Shown piece after piece: positions 49,726 to 57,250 of a stretch of 64,000 bases of DNA (positions are counted from its first letter, which is position 1; each line of letters starts with the position of its first letter). Source of the DNA: Nonomuraea indica (GTDB lineage Bacteria; Actinomycetota; Actinomycetes; Streptosporangiales; Streptosporangiaceae); assembly GCF_002850745.1 (NCBI RefSeq), contig NZ_KZ559472.1, forward strand, positions 290,313 to 354,312, written 5' to 3'. The notes beneath the pieces were generated by a model, which was not told the origin of the DNA, searched no databases, and worked only from the letters and a program-made list of their open reading frames with translations. The position numbers were made by a program, and so were the translations under genes.

Positions 49726-52422
49726 GTGGAGAGAACCGTGCTGGACCGCCTTGCCCAATTTGCAGAGTCGAACACTAGGGAATTGTACGAGGACGACACG
49801 TGGATCAGCGTGCACGACCCTCGTACCGACATTCCGCCGCAAGGCTGGAAAATTCACATTTCAGCACGTCCCGGCACTCTCGCCGACACCCTTGACCGGG
49901 CACTGCCGATCCTGGCCGAGGCCGGGTGCGCGTTCAAGGTGGCCCGGTCGGCCGAGACGCTCATGGAGCTCAACACCGGCGACGTCGACGCCGCGGCCGT
50001 GGGCAAGGCCATGACCGTCTACCCGGAGCAGGACGCCGTGGTGGAGCTGGGACACGCCCTCGCCGACGCCCTGTCGGGACTGTCCGCGCCGCGTGTCGTC
50101 AGCGACCGGCGGGTACGGCCTGACGCGCCGGTCTACTACCGGTACGCCCCCTTCGCCCCGCAGTACCGGGTGGACGAGAACGGCGACTTCGAGCTGATCG
50201 TGATCGGACCGGACGGCGAGCAACTGGCGGGCGCGGCCGGGCCCGAGTTCACCTGCCCGCCCTGGGCCACCGACCCGTTCCGCCCCGGCACCGACGCCTC
50301 CCCGGAGCGGCGACAGCCGGAGCGGCGACAGCAGGAGGAGGAGGGCGGGACCGGCGGCGGCCGGATCGTCGGCGGCCGCTACCGCGTGACCTCCGGAGTC
50401 GTCCGGGGCCCGCGCGGCAACGTCTACCGCGCCACCGACGCCGCCGGCAGGCGGGTCGTCGTCAAGGAGGCCCGCGCCTACGTCGGGGAGAACGCCGAGG
50501 GCTGGGACCTGCGGATGTACCTCCGCAACGAGCTGCGCATCCTCCAGGCGCTGCGGGGCGTGACGGGCGTGCCCGAGCCGATCGACCACTTCCGGCACGG
50601 TGACGACGAGTTCCTCGTCATGACCGACGCGGGCAGCCGCGACCTCAACCGGGACGTCGCGGAGAACGGCCTGTTCACCGAGGAACCCGGCACCGGACGC
50701 GACCTCGGCGCGCTGGCCGCCCGGCTGCTGGAGGTGCTGGACGCGGTGCACGGGCGTGGCGTCGTCGTCAGAGACCTCTCGCCGAAGAACGTCGTCCTCG
50801 GCGACGACGGCCGGTGCACGCTCATCGACTTCGGCAACAGCAGGTACGACGGCCTGCAGCTGCCCGGCTGGAGCTACGGCTACAGCGTCCCCGGCCAGCA
50901 GACCGGCCGCGAGTCCGTGCCCGCCGACGACTACTTCTCGCTCGGCGCCACCCTGTTCTTCGCGGCCACCGGGATGAACCCGGTCATGATCGACCCCGAT
51001 CCGGCCCGCAACGTCGAGCGCACGCTGATGTGCCTGGCCCGGATGTTCCCCAGCGGTGCCACGGGCGTGCCCGGCCTGCTGTCGGGCCTGCTGAGCCTGG
51101 ACCCCGACGAGCGCGCCGAGGCCGCCGCCGAGATCCGCGCCACGTACGGAACCGTCCCCGCCGAGATCCGCGCCACTCACGAGGCCGTCCCCGTCGAGGG
51201 CGGCGCCACTCACGGGACCGTCCCCGCCGAGGGCGGGCGCGGCGGGGCACGCCGTCGCCGGTGGGCGCTTCCCGCGACGCCGAAGCTCACCGGCGACCTG
51301 CTGTCGCGGGCGCTCGACCACACCGTGCGCGAGTGCGTCGCCTTCGCCGAGCGGCTGATGGCCGCGCCCGAGGACGTCCGACGGGCGAGCCCGCCGGTCA
51401 CCAACGTCTACGGCGGCTGCGCCGGCGTCGGGATGGAACTGCTGCACCACCCGGAGGCCAAGACCGTGGCCGGTGACCTGGCCCGCTGGACGGTCCGGGT
51501 GACGCCGCCCGCCAAGCTGCCGCCCTCGCTGTACTTCGGCCGGACCGGCACGGCGCTGTTCCTGACCGCCGCCCGCCTGACCACCGTGCCCGAGCTGACC
51601 GAGCCGGCGCCGGTCACCCTCGACGGTCCGCAGCGCGCCGACCAGGCGCACGGCGTCGCCGGGATCGGCTCGGGCCATCTGGCGCTGGCCGCCGTCGAGC
51701 CCGCCGCGAGCGCCCGGCACCTCGCGGTCGCCGCCGAGTGCGCCCGGCTGCTCGTCGCCGGCGACGTCAAGGACGCGGACGACACGGACGACAAGACACC
51801 CCCGCCGCCGGGCTCCGGCGTGTCCGTGGAGACGGCCTACGCCCACGGCGAGGCGGGCTGCGCCGACTTCCTGCTCTCCTACCACGAGGCCACCGGCGAC
51901 CGGGCGGCCGGGGAGGCGGCCAGGGAACGGTTCGCTGCGCTCGCCGTACGGGCCGAGGCCCTGGTGGAAGAGCTGAACGGTCCGGACGCCCGCCCGATGG
52001 GGGCGTCCTGGTGCCAGGGCATGTCGGGCATCACGGGCGCGCTGGCGCACGCGGCCGGCGCGTACGGCGACGACGGCTACCTGCGGCTGGCCGAGCGGGG
52101 GGCACGGGCGTGCCTGACCGTCGCCCCGCAGGCGTGGGTGGTCTCCCAGTGCTGCGGGCTGGCGGGCATCGGCGAGGCTCTCATCGACCTCGCGATGCTC
52201 ACCGGCGACGACGGCTACTGGCGCGGCGCCGAGGAGATCGCCGAGCTGATGCTCGTCCGGGCCGGCGGTGAGCCGTCGCGGCCGGTCTTCCCCGGCAACG
52301 ACCTCGACAAGGCCGGCCACACCTGGAGCACCGGGGCCGCCGGTGTGCTGTCGTTCCTGCGCCGCCTCGACCGCCGCGCGGGGAGCCGCCTGTGGACGGC
52401 CGGCTGGCGGCTGCCCGGATGA
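49726..52422 (+). CDS. lanL: Class III/IV-type lanthionine synthetase (lyase-kinase-cyclase)
   Basis: This 898-residue enzyme has a lyase-like N-terminal domain (GWKIHISARPGTLADTLDRA, YYRYAPFAPQYR), a Ser/Thr kinase domain (Lys247 VVVKEA, Asp350 in VRDLSPKN, DFGNS with Asp368) and a LanC-like cyclase. The cyclase keeps a cysteine-rich zinc site: Cys763 in SWCQG and Cys809-Cys810 in QCCG, so CCG replaces the usual CHG. It dehydrates Ser/Thr and closes thioether rings on the precursor. GTG 49726 has AAGGGG five bases upstream. A 33-nt repeat lies in the kinase-cyclase linker. Confidence 0.9.
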   Translation: MERTVLDRLAQFAESNTRELYEDDTWISVHDPRTDIPPQGWKIHISARPGTLADTLDRALPILAEAGCAFKVARSAETLMELNTGDVDAAAVGKAMTVYPEQDAVVELGHALADALSGLSAPRVVSDRRVRPDAPVYYRYAPFAPQYRVDENGDFELIVIGPDGEQLAGAAGPEFTCPPWATDPFRPGTDASPERRQPERRQQEEEGGTGGGRIVGGRYRVTSGVVRGPRGNVYRATDAAGRRVVVKEARAYVGENAEGWDLRMYLRNELRILQALRGVTGVPEPIDHFRHGDDEFLVMTDAGSRDLNRDVAENGLFTEEPGTGRDLGALAARLLEVLDAVHGRGVVVRDLSPKNVVLGDDGRCTLIDFGNSRYDGLQLPGWSYGYSVPGQQTGRESVPADDYFSLGATLFFAATGMNPVMIDPDPARNVERTLMCLARMFPSGATGVPGLLSGLLSLDPDERAEAAAEIRATYGTVPAEIRATHEAVPVEGGATHGTVPAEGGRGGARRRRWALPATPKLTGDLLSRALDHTVRECVAFAERLMAAPEDVRRASPPVTNVYGGCAGVGMELLHHPEAKTVAGDLARWTVRVTPPAKLPPSLYFGRTGTALFLTAARLTTVPELTEPAPVTLDGPQRADQAHGVAGIGSGHLALAAVEPAASARHLAVAAECARLLVAGDVKDADDTDDKTPPPPGSGVSVETAYAHGEAGCADFLLSYHEATGDRAAGEAARERFAALAVRAEALVEELNGPDARPMGASWCQGMSGITGALAHAAGAYGDDGYLRLAERGARACLTVAPQAWVVSQCCGLAGIGEALIDLAMLTGDDGYWRGAEEIAELMLVRAGGEPSRPVFPGNDLDKAGHTWSTGAAGVLSFLRRLDRRAGSRLWTAGWRLPG
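51127..51225 (+). repeat. In-frame 33-nt repeat, three copies, in the synthetase linker
   Basis: Units of 33 nt start at 51127, 51160 and 51193 and encode AEIRATYGTVP, AEIRATHEAVP and VEGGATHGTVP. They lie between the kinase and cyclase domains and probably form a flexible linker. Confidence 0.9.
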
Positions 52423-52429
52423 GGCGGGC

Positions 52430-52882
52430 TCAGGAGCGTGTCGCCTGGTGCAGGCCGTGGATGGCGAGGACGTAGCCGTACACGCCGAACCCGACGACGA
52501 TGCCGCGCGCCACCGGCGAGAGGTAGGAGTGGTGCCGGAACTCCTCTCGCCGGTGCACGTTCGAGATGTGCACCTCGACCACCGGCACCTCCGCGCCCTC
52601 GATCGCGTCGTGCAGCGCGACCGAGGTGTGCGTGTAGGCCCCGGCGTTGAACACCACGCCCACGCACCGGCCGGCCCTGTGCTCGACGCCGGCCTCATGG
52701 ATCCAGTCGACGAGCTGCCCCTCGTGGTTGGACTGCCGGCACACGGCCTCAAGGCCCAGCCGCTCGGCCTCCTCGCGGCACAGCGCCTCCACGTCCGCCA
52801 GCGTGGCCGAACCGTAGACCTCGGGCCTGCGGGTGCCGAGGAGGTTGAGGTTGGGGCCGTTCAGGATGAGGACGGTCGGCAT
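52430..52882 (-). CDS. aroQ: 3-dehydroquinate dehydratase, type II
   Basis: This 150-residue enzyme catalyses the third step of the shikimate pathway. Characteristic segments are LNGPNLNLLGTRRPEVYG with the catalytic Arg and Tyr, NAGAYTHTSVALHDAI with the Asn/His region, and VEVHISNVHRREEFRHHSYL (in part). ATG 52882 starts exactly at the family N-terminus and has GAGG six bases upstream. It is convergent with the lanthionine synthetase by 7 nt. In the genome context it stands alone, without other aro genes. Confidence 0.95.
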   Translation of the reverse strand: MPTVLILNGPNLNLLGTRRPEVYGSATLADVEALCREEAERLGLEAVCRQSNHEGQLVDWIHEAGVEHRAGRCVGVVFNAGAYTHTSVALHDAIEGAEVPVVEVHISNVHRREEFRHHSYLSPVARGIVVGFGVYGYVLAIHGLHQATRS

Positions 52883-53017
52883 GCGGGCCTCGCTTCGCGC
52901 TGTCGTGCCTTGCGTTGACCGGTCCATCTTCCCGCCACGCCGGAAAACCGGTTGATCGCGCCGCGGAGTGTCTGTTCTACTCGCGGTGACGTCCCACGGA
53001 TCGAGGAGGTAACGAGA

Positions 53018-53125
53018 ATGAGGTCTCCCGTCATGTCCCAGCTCGTAATCTCCGTCTATCCGAAGGACATGACGCTTCGTGCGTACGCTCAACCTGGGGA
53101 TCCTGGCGCATGTAGACGCCGGTAA
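53018..53125 (+). CDS. Leader ORF overlapping the ribosomal protection gene
   Basis: A 35-codon ORF (MRSPVMSQLVISVYPKDMTL start) has a perfect Shine-Dalgarno GAGGAGGT (53003-53010) seven bases before its ATG. It ends with TAA at 53123-53125, inside and in another frame than the GTPase gene, whose start at 53079 it overlaps by 47 nt. Ribosome pausing on such a leader could control the downstream gene, as known for tet(M)-type and macrolide genes. A TTGATC-N18-TCTACT promoter-like pair lies before it (about 52951-52981). Real translation is inferred. Confidence 0.6.
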   Translation: MRSPVMSQLVISVYPKDMTLRAYAQPGDPGACRRR

Positions 53126-55052
53126 GACCAGCCTGACCGAGCGGCTGCTGTTCGCCGCCGGTGTCATCGACGAGATCGGCAGCGTCGACGACGGCAGCAC
53201 CCGGACCGACTCCCTCGCGCTGGAGCGCGAGCGCGGCATCACGATCAAGTCCGCCGTCGTCTCGTTCGCCGTCGGCGGCGTCACCGTCAACCTCATCGAC
53301 ACGCCCGGTCACCCCGACTTCATCGCCGAGGTCGAACGGGCGCTCGGCGTGCTCGACGGCGCCGTGCTCGTCGTCTCGGCCGTCGAGGGCGTGCAGCCGC
53401 AGACCCGCGTGCTGATGCGCACGCTGCGCCGGCTGCGCATTCCCACCCTCGTCTTCGTCAACAAGATCGACCGTGCCGGGGCGCGGGACGACGCCGTGCT
53501 GAAGACGATGGCCGAACGGCTGACCCCCTCCGTCGTCGCCATGGGCGCCGCCCGCGACCTCGGGACCCGCCAGGCCGCCTTCGTCCCGTACGGGCCGGAC
53601 GATCCGGGCTTCACCGGACGGGTCGCGGAGGTGCTCGCCGAGCACGACGACGCCTTCCTGACCGCGTACGTCCATGACACGCGGGTCCCGTACGGCCGGC
53701 TGCGCGACGGGCTGGCGGAGCAGACGCGGCGGGCGCTGGCCCACCCGGTGTTCTTCGGCTCCGCCATCACCGGGGCCGGCGTGGACGCGCTCACCGCCGG
53801 GCTGACGGAGCTGCTGCCCACCGCCGGGGGCGACGCCGACGGCCCCGTCTCCGGCACCGTGTTCAAGGTCGAACGCGGCCCGGCCGGCGACAAGATCGCC
53901 TACGTCCGGATGTTCTCCGGCACCGTCCGCACCCGCGACACGGTGCGCTTCGGTCCCGGGCAGGCCCGCTCGGCCCGGGTGACCGGGATCAGCGTGTTCG
54001 AGCAGGGCTCGGACGTGCGCCGTGACGCGGTCGGCGCGGGGCGGATCGGCCGGCTGTGGGGCCTCGGCGAGGTCCGGATCGGCGACAGCGTCGGCGAACC
54101 GCCGCCGGGGCCCGGCCGTCACTTCGCCCCGCCCAGCCTGGAGACCGTCGTGGAGCCGCGCCGGCGGGCCGACCGGCCCGCGCTGCACGCGGCGCTCGGC
54201 CGGCTCGCCGAGCAGGACCCGCTGATCGACCTGCGCCAGGACGACGTGCGGCAGGAGATCTCCGTCTCGCTCTACGGCGAGGTGCAGAAGGAGGTCATCC
54301 AGGCGACCCTGGCCGAGGAGTTCGGGCTGGACGTCACCTTCCGCGAGACCACCACCATCTGCGTCGAGCGTCCCGCGGGCACTGGCGCGGCCGTGGAGGT
54401 GATGTACCAGGAGCCCAACCCGTTCCTCGCGACCGTCGGCCTGCGCGTCGAGCCGGCCCCGGCCGGGTCCGGCGTCGCCTACCGGCTGGAGGCCGAGCTG
54501 GGGTCCATGCCGTACGCGTTCATGAAGGTGGTCGAGGACACCGTGCGCGAGACCCTGCGCCAGGGCCTGCACGGCTGGGAGGTCGTCGACTGCGTGGTCA
54601 CGCTCACGCACACCGGGTACGCGCCGCGGCAGAGCCACGCGCACGCCACGTTCGACAAGAGCATGTCGAGCACCGGCGCCGACTTCCGCGCCCTGACGCC
54701 CCTGGTGCTGGTGGAGGCGCTGCGGCGGGCCGGCACCGTCGTGTGCGAGCCCATGCACCGCTTCCGCCTGGAGGTGCCGGCGGAGCTGATCGGGACCGTG
54801 CTGCCGGCCCTGACCCGGCTCGGCGCCGTGCCGGACCGGGTGGAGCCGTCGGCCGTCGAGGGGCTGATCCCGGCGGCGCGGGTGCACGGGCTGGAGCAGC
54901 GACTGCCGTCGCTCACCAGCGGCGAGGGCATCCTGGAGAGCTCCTTCGACCACTACGAGCCGGTGCGCGGCACGCCGCCCGGCCGGCCGCGGACGGACCA
55001 CAACCCGCTCGACCGCAAGGAATACCTCCTGCACGTCCAGCGGCGGGTGTAG
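53079..55052 (+). CDS. TetM/OtrA-like ribosomal protection GTPase
   Basis: This 657-residue EF-G-like GTPase has AHVDAGKTSLTE (P-loop, Lys16), RGITIKSAVVSF (switch I), DTPGHPDF (G3) and NKID (G4), with domains II-V after. Its length fits TetM/OtrA-like proteins, which release tetracycline or other blockers from the ribosome. The start is GTG 53079, overlapped by a leader ORF. Actinomycetes carry several such genes of uncharacterised specificity. It may be intrinsic resistance; tetracycline as target is only an inference. Confidence 0.9.
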   Translation: MRTLNLGILAHVDAGKTSLTERLLFAAGVIDEIGSVDDGSTRTDSLALERERGITIKSAVVSFAVGGVTVNLIDTPGHPDFIAEVERALGVLDGAVLVVSAVEGVQPQTRVLMRTLRRLRIPTLVFVNKIDRAGARDDAVLKTMAERLTPSVVAMGAARDLGTRQAAFVPYGPDDPGFTGRVAEVLAEHDDAFLTAYVHDTRVPYGRLRDGLAEQTRRALAHPVFFGSAITGAGVDALTAGLTELLPTAGGDADGPVSGTVFKVERGPAGDKIAYVRMFSGTVRTRDTVRFGPGQARSARVTGISVFEQGSDVRRDAVGAGRIGRLWGLGEVRIGDSVGEPPPGPGRHFAPPSLETVVEPRRRADRPALHAALGRLAEQDPLIDLRQDDVRQEISVSLYGEVQKEVIQATLAEEFGLDVTFRETTTICVERPAGTGAAVEVMYQEPNPFLATVGLRVEPAPAGSGVAYRLEAELGSMPYAFMKVVEDTVRETLRQGLHGWEVVDCVVTLTHTGYAPRQSHAHATFDKSMSSTGADFRALTPLVLVEALRRAGTVVCEPMHRFRLEVPAELIGTVLPALTRLGAVPDRVEPSAVEGLIPAARVHGLEQRLPSLTSGEGILESSFDHYEPVRGTPPGRPRTDHNPLDRKEYLLHVQRRV

Positions 55053-55064
55053 CCGATGACCACC

Positions 55065-55208
55065 TCACCCAAGGAGCCGCGCCACGTCCTCCGGGGTCGT
55101 CGCCTGCTCCTCGGCGGTCGCCTGCTCCTCGGCCGTCACCTGGTTCCCGACCCGGCGGCGACGCAGGCGGGGCGGGGCCCAGGCCACCCCCTGCCTGCCT
55201 ACCGCCGC
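55065..55208 (-). pseudogene. Possible C-terminal coding remnant
   Basis: Read leftward, 48 codons are open and end in TGA at 55065-55067. The last part reads VTAEEQATAEEQATTPEDVA, then RLLG, which looks protein-like. The frame is closed by a stop just upstream, with only GTG starts. It may be the decayed end of a lost gene or chance. The 18-nt repeat gtcgcctgctcctcggcg causes the TAEEQA duplication. Confidence 0.25.
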
Positions 55209-55330
55209 GTGTCAGCGGCCGCGTCAGGGCGGCGACGGTCCGGTATCAGAGCGGGCGGCGATGGTTGATGCCGTGAGCGCGGGACCGGAGCGGGTCCCGC
55301 CAGGTCGACACGGTTGTGAGGAGTTTCATG

Positions 55331-56557
55331 ATGACGAGGAACAACGGCTTCTCCGTGACGGGGCTGCGCCGGCTGCGTGAGGTGCTGGCCCGGCACGTCG
55401 AGTCGGGGAAGATCCCGGGGCTGGTCGCCCTGGTCAGCCGGGGCGGTCAGACGCACGTCGAGACGCTCGGGACGATGCGTCATGACGGTGGCGCGCCGAT
55501 GCGCCGGGACACCATCTTCCGGATGGCCTCCACCTCCAAGCCGGTGTCGATCGCGGCGGCGATGGTGCTGCTGGACGAGTGCCGGCTGCGGCTGGACGAC
55601 GTGGTGGATCCGTGGCTGCCCGAGCTGGCCGGCCGTCAGGTGCTCAGGCGGATCGACGCCCCGCTGGACGACACCGTGCCGGCGCGCCGGCCGATCACCG
55701 TCCGGGACGTGCTGACCTCGACCTTCGGGCTCGGCATGGACATGACGGCGCTCGGCACCCCGATCCTGAACGCGATCTTCGAGCGGGGGCTGACGCCGAA
55801 CCTGCCGGTGGAGGTGCCCGAGCCGGACGAGTGGATGCGCCGCCTGGGCGAGCTGCCGCTGATGCACCAGCCCGGCGAGCACTGGCAGTACCAGATCAGC
55901 AGCGACCTCGTCGGCGTGCTGGTGGCCCGGGTCACCGGCCGGTCGTTCGAGGACTTCCTGCACGAGCGCGTCTTCGAGCCGCTGGGCATGACCGACACCG
56001 GTTTCCACGTGCCCGCCGACCGGATCGACCGGCTGCCGGACCTGTACGCCCCCGACCCTCAGACCGGCGAGTTCCTCGTCTGGGACGAGGCCAAGGGCGG
56101 CCGCTGGAGCAGCCCTCCGGCGTTCCAGGGCGGCGGCGGCGGGCTGGTCTCCACCGCCGACGACTATCACGCCTACTTCCGGATGCTGCTCAACGGCGGG
56201 CTGCACAACGGCAGGCGGATCCTGTCCCGGTCCGCCGTGGAACTGATGACCACCAACCGGCTCACGGCCGAGCAGAACGCCGCCCGCACCGCCCTGGCCA
56301 CCGCCAACGTCCATCTCTCCTTCGGCCAGGGCCAGCAGGGCGGCTGGGGCCTGGGCATGGCGGTGCGCACCTACCGCGGCGACTACGCCCCCGTCGGCCA
56401 GTTCGGCTGGGACGGCGGCAGCGGCACCTCGGCCTACGCCGACCCGGCCAACCAGCTCACCGGCATCCTGCTCACCCAGGTCGGATACTCCGTCCCGAAC
56501 CCGGCGCACCTGATGAGCGACTTCTGGACCACCCTCTACCAGGCCCTCGACGACTGA
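55331..56557 (+). CDS. Class C beta-lactamase-fold serine hydrolase
   Basis: This 408-residue protein has the SxxK motif as STSK (MASTSKPVSIAAAM region) and a YQIS at the YxN/S position, typical of esterase EstB and related class C beta-lactamase-like hydrolases. The C-terminal GWDGGSGTSAYADP replaces KTG. The ATG at 55331 has GAGGAG seven bases upstream; 55328 is an alternative. No signal peptide is seen. It is on the same strand as the ribosomal protection gene after a 278-nt gap. Confidence 0.9.
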   Translation: MTRNNGFSVTGLRRLREVLARHVESGKIPGLVALVSRGGQTHVETLGTMRHDGGAPMRRDTIFRMASTSKPVSIAAAMVLLDECRLRLDDVVDPWLPELAGRQVLRRIDAPLDDTVPARRPITVRDVLTSTFGLGMDMTALGTPILNAIFERGLTPNLPVEVPEPDEWMRRLGELPLMHQPGEHWQYQISSDLVGVLVARVTGRSFEDFLHERVFEPLGMTDTGFHVPADRIDRLPDLYAPDPQTGEFLVWDEAKGGRWSSPPAFQGGGGGLVSTADDYHAYFRMLLNGGLHNGRRILSRSAVELMTTNRLTAEQNAARTALATANVHLSFGQGQQGGWGLGMAVRTYRGDYAPVGQFGWDGGSGTSAYADPANQLTGILLTQVGYSVPNPAHLMSDFWTTLYQALDD

Positions 56558-56615
56558 CACCGAACCCGCCCCCGTCCGTCCCCTGATCCACCACAGACTC
56601 GAAGGAGCAGAAACC

Positions 56616-57020
56616 ATGTCCGTCACCCTTTCCGAGCAGGACAAGCTGACGTTGCGGCTCGCCGGGTGGGGCGCCGTCTCGCTGATGTCCGCCGCCGGCG
56701 CCGCCGGCTCGGCCCACAAGGTCGGCGTCGAGGGCTCCGTCGCCCTCACCTCGGCGACCGGCCTGGTGGGGCACGTCCTCGCCAAGGCGCCCAAGGGCGT
56801 GAAGTACGGCAGGACCGTGGCCGAACTGGCCGACCAGGTGCTGCCGGCCCTGACCGCGGCCATGAGCCTGCTCAAGCAGCAGGACCCGGCCGAGGCCGAC
56901 AACTTCCGCGGCACCGTCGTCGTCGCCGTCGAGGCGGCCGCCCGGACCCACCAGGGCGAGCCCGGCCCCACCATGGCCGAGATGGCCCGCAAGATCACCG
57001 AAGCGCTCGACGCCGCCTGA
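56616..57020 (+). CDS. Unknown 134-residue helical protein
   Basis: This protein has hydrophobic and alanine-rich stretches (LRLAGWGAVSLMSAAGAAGS) and a charged helical C-terminus. GAAGGAG lies upstream of ATG 56616, and codon use matches the neighbours. I do not recognise a family. It lies 58 nt after the serine hydrolase and could be cotranscribed with it. The lack of a second membrane segment argues against a channel. Confidence 0.7.
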   Translation: MSVTLSEQDKLTLRLAGWGAVSLMSAAGAAGSAHKVGVEGSVALTSATGLVGHVLAKAPKGVKYGRTVAELADQVLPALTAAMSLLKQQDPAEADNFRGTVVVAVEAAARTHQGEPGPTMAEMARKITEALDAA

Positions 57021-57198
57021 CCGCACCCGCCGCCATGCGGCCGGGCGGCGACGCCGGCCGCAGGCACGGAAGGTCTTCGGGGAAGTCCGAGCCCGGTTCT
57101 CGCCGGGTGGCGCCGCGCGCGCACCATGCGCCGCGGCGGGCGGGTGGGCGGCACCACGAATACCCAGATGTCCAGAGATTTCCTGCTTTCCGGTCAGC

Positions 57199-57217
57199 AT
57201 GAAAACCGTTATCGTTT
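57199..57217. promoter_or_regulatory. Zur/Fur-like box before the ABC importer
   Basis: ATGAAAACCGTTATCGTTT contains the 7-1-7 dyad TGAAAAC-C-GTTATCG (57200-57214; 5 of 7 arm positions pair) and a larger AAAC/GTTT symmetry. It lies 34 nt before the importer start. It matches the 21221-21236 site at 15 of 16 bases. The regulator is most likely Zur or another Fur-family protein. Confidence 0.55.
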
Positions 57218-57250
57218 GCCGGGGCGTCGTACGGCCGGAGGGAGACGAGG

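Noticed and set aside
55056..55268. A 70-codon plus-strand ORF
   Set aside because: It consists of GC-rich repeat translation (RRLLLGG-type) with no start support; the minus frame looks slightly more protein-like but is also weak.
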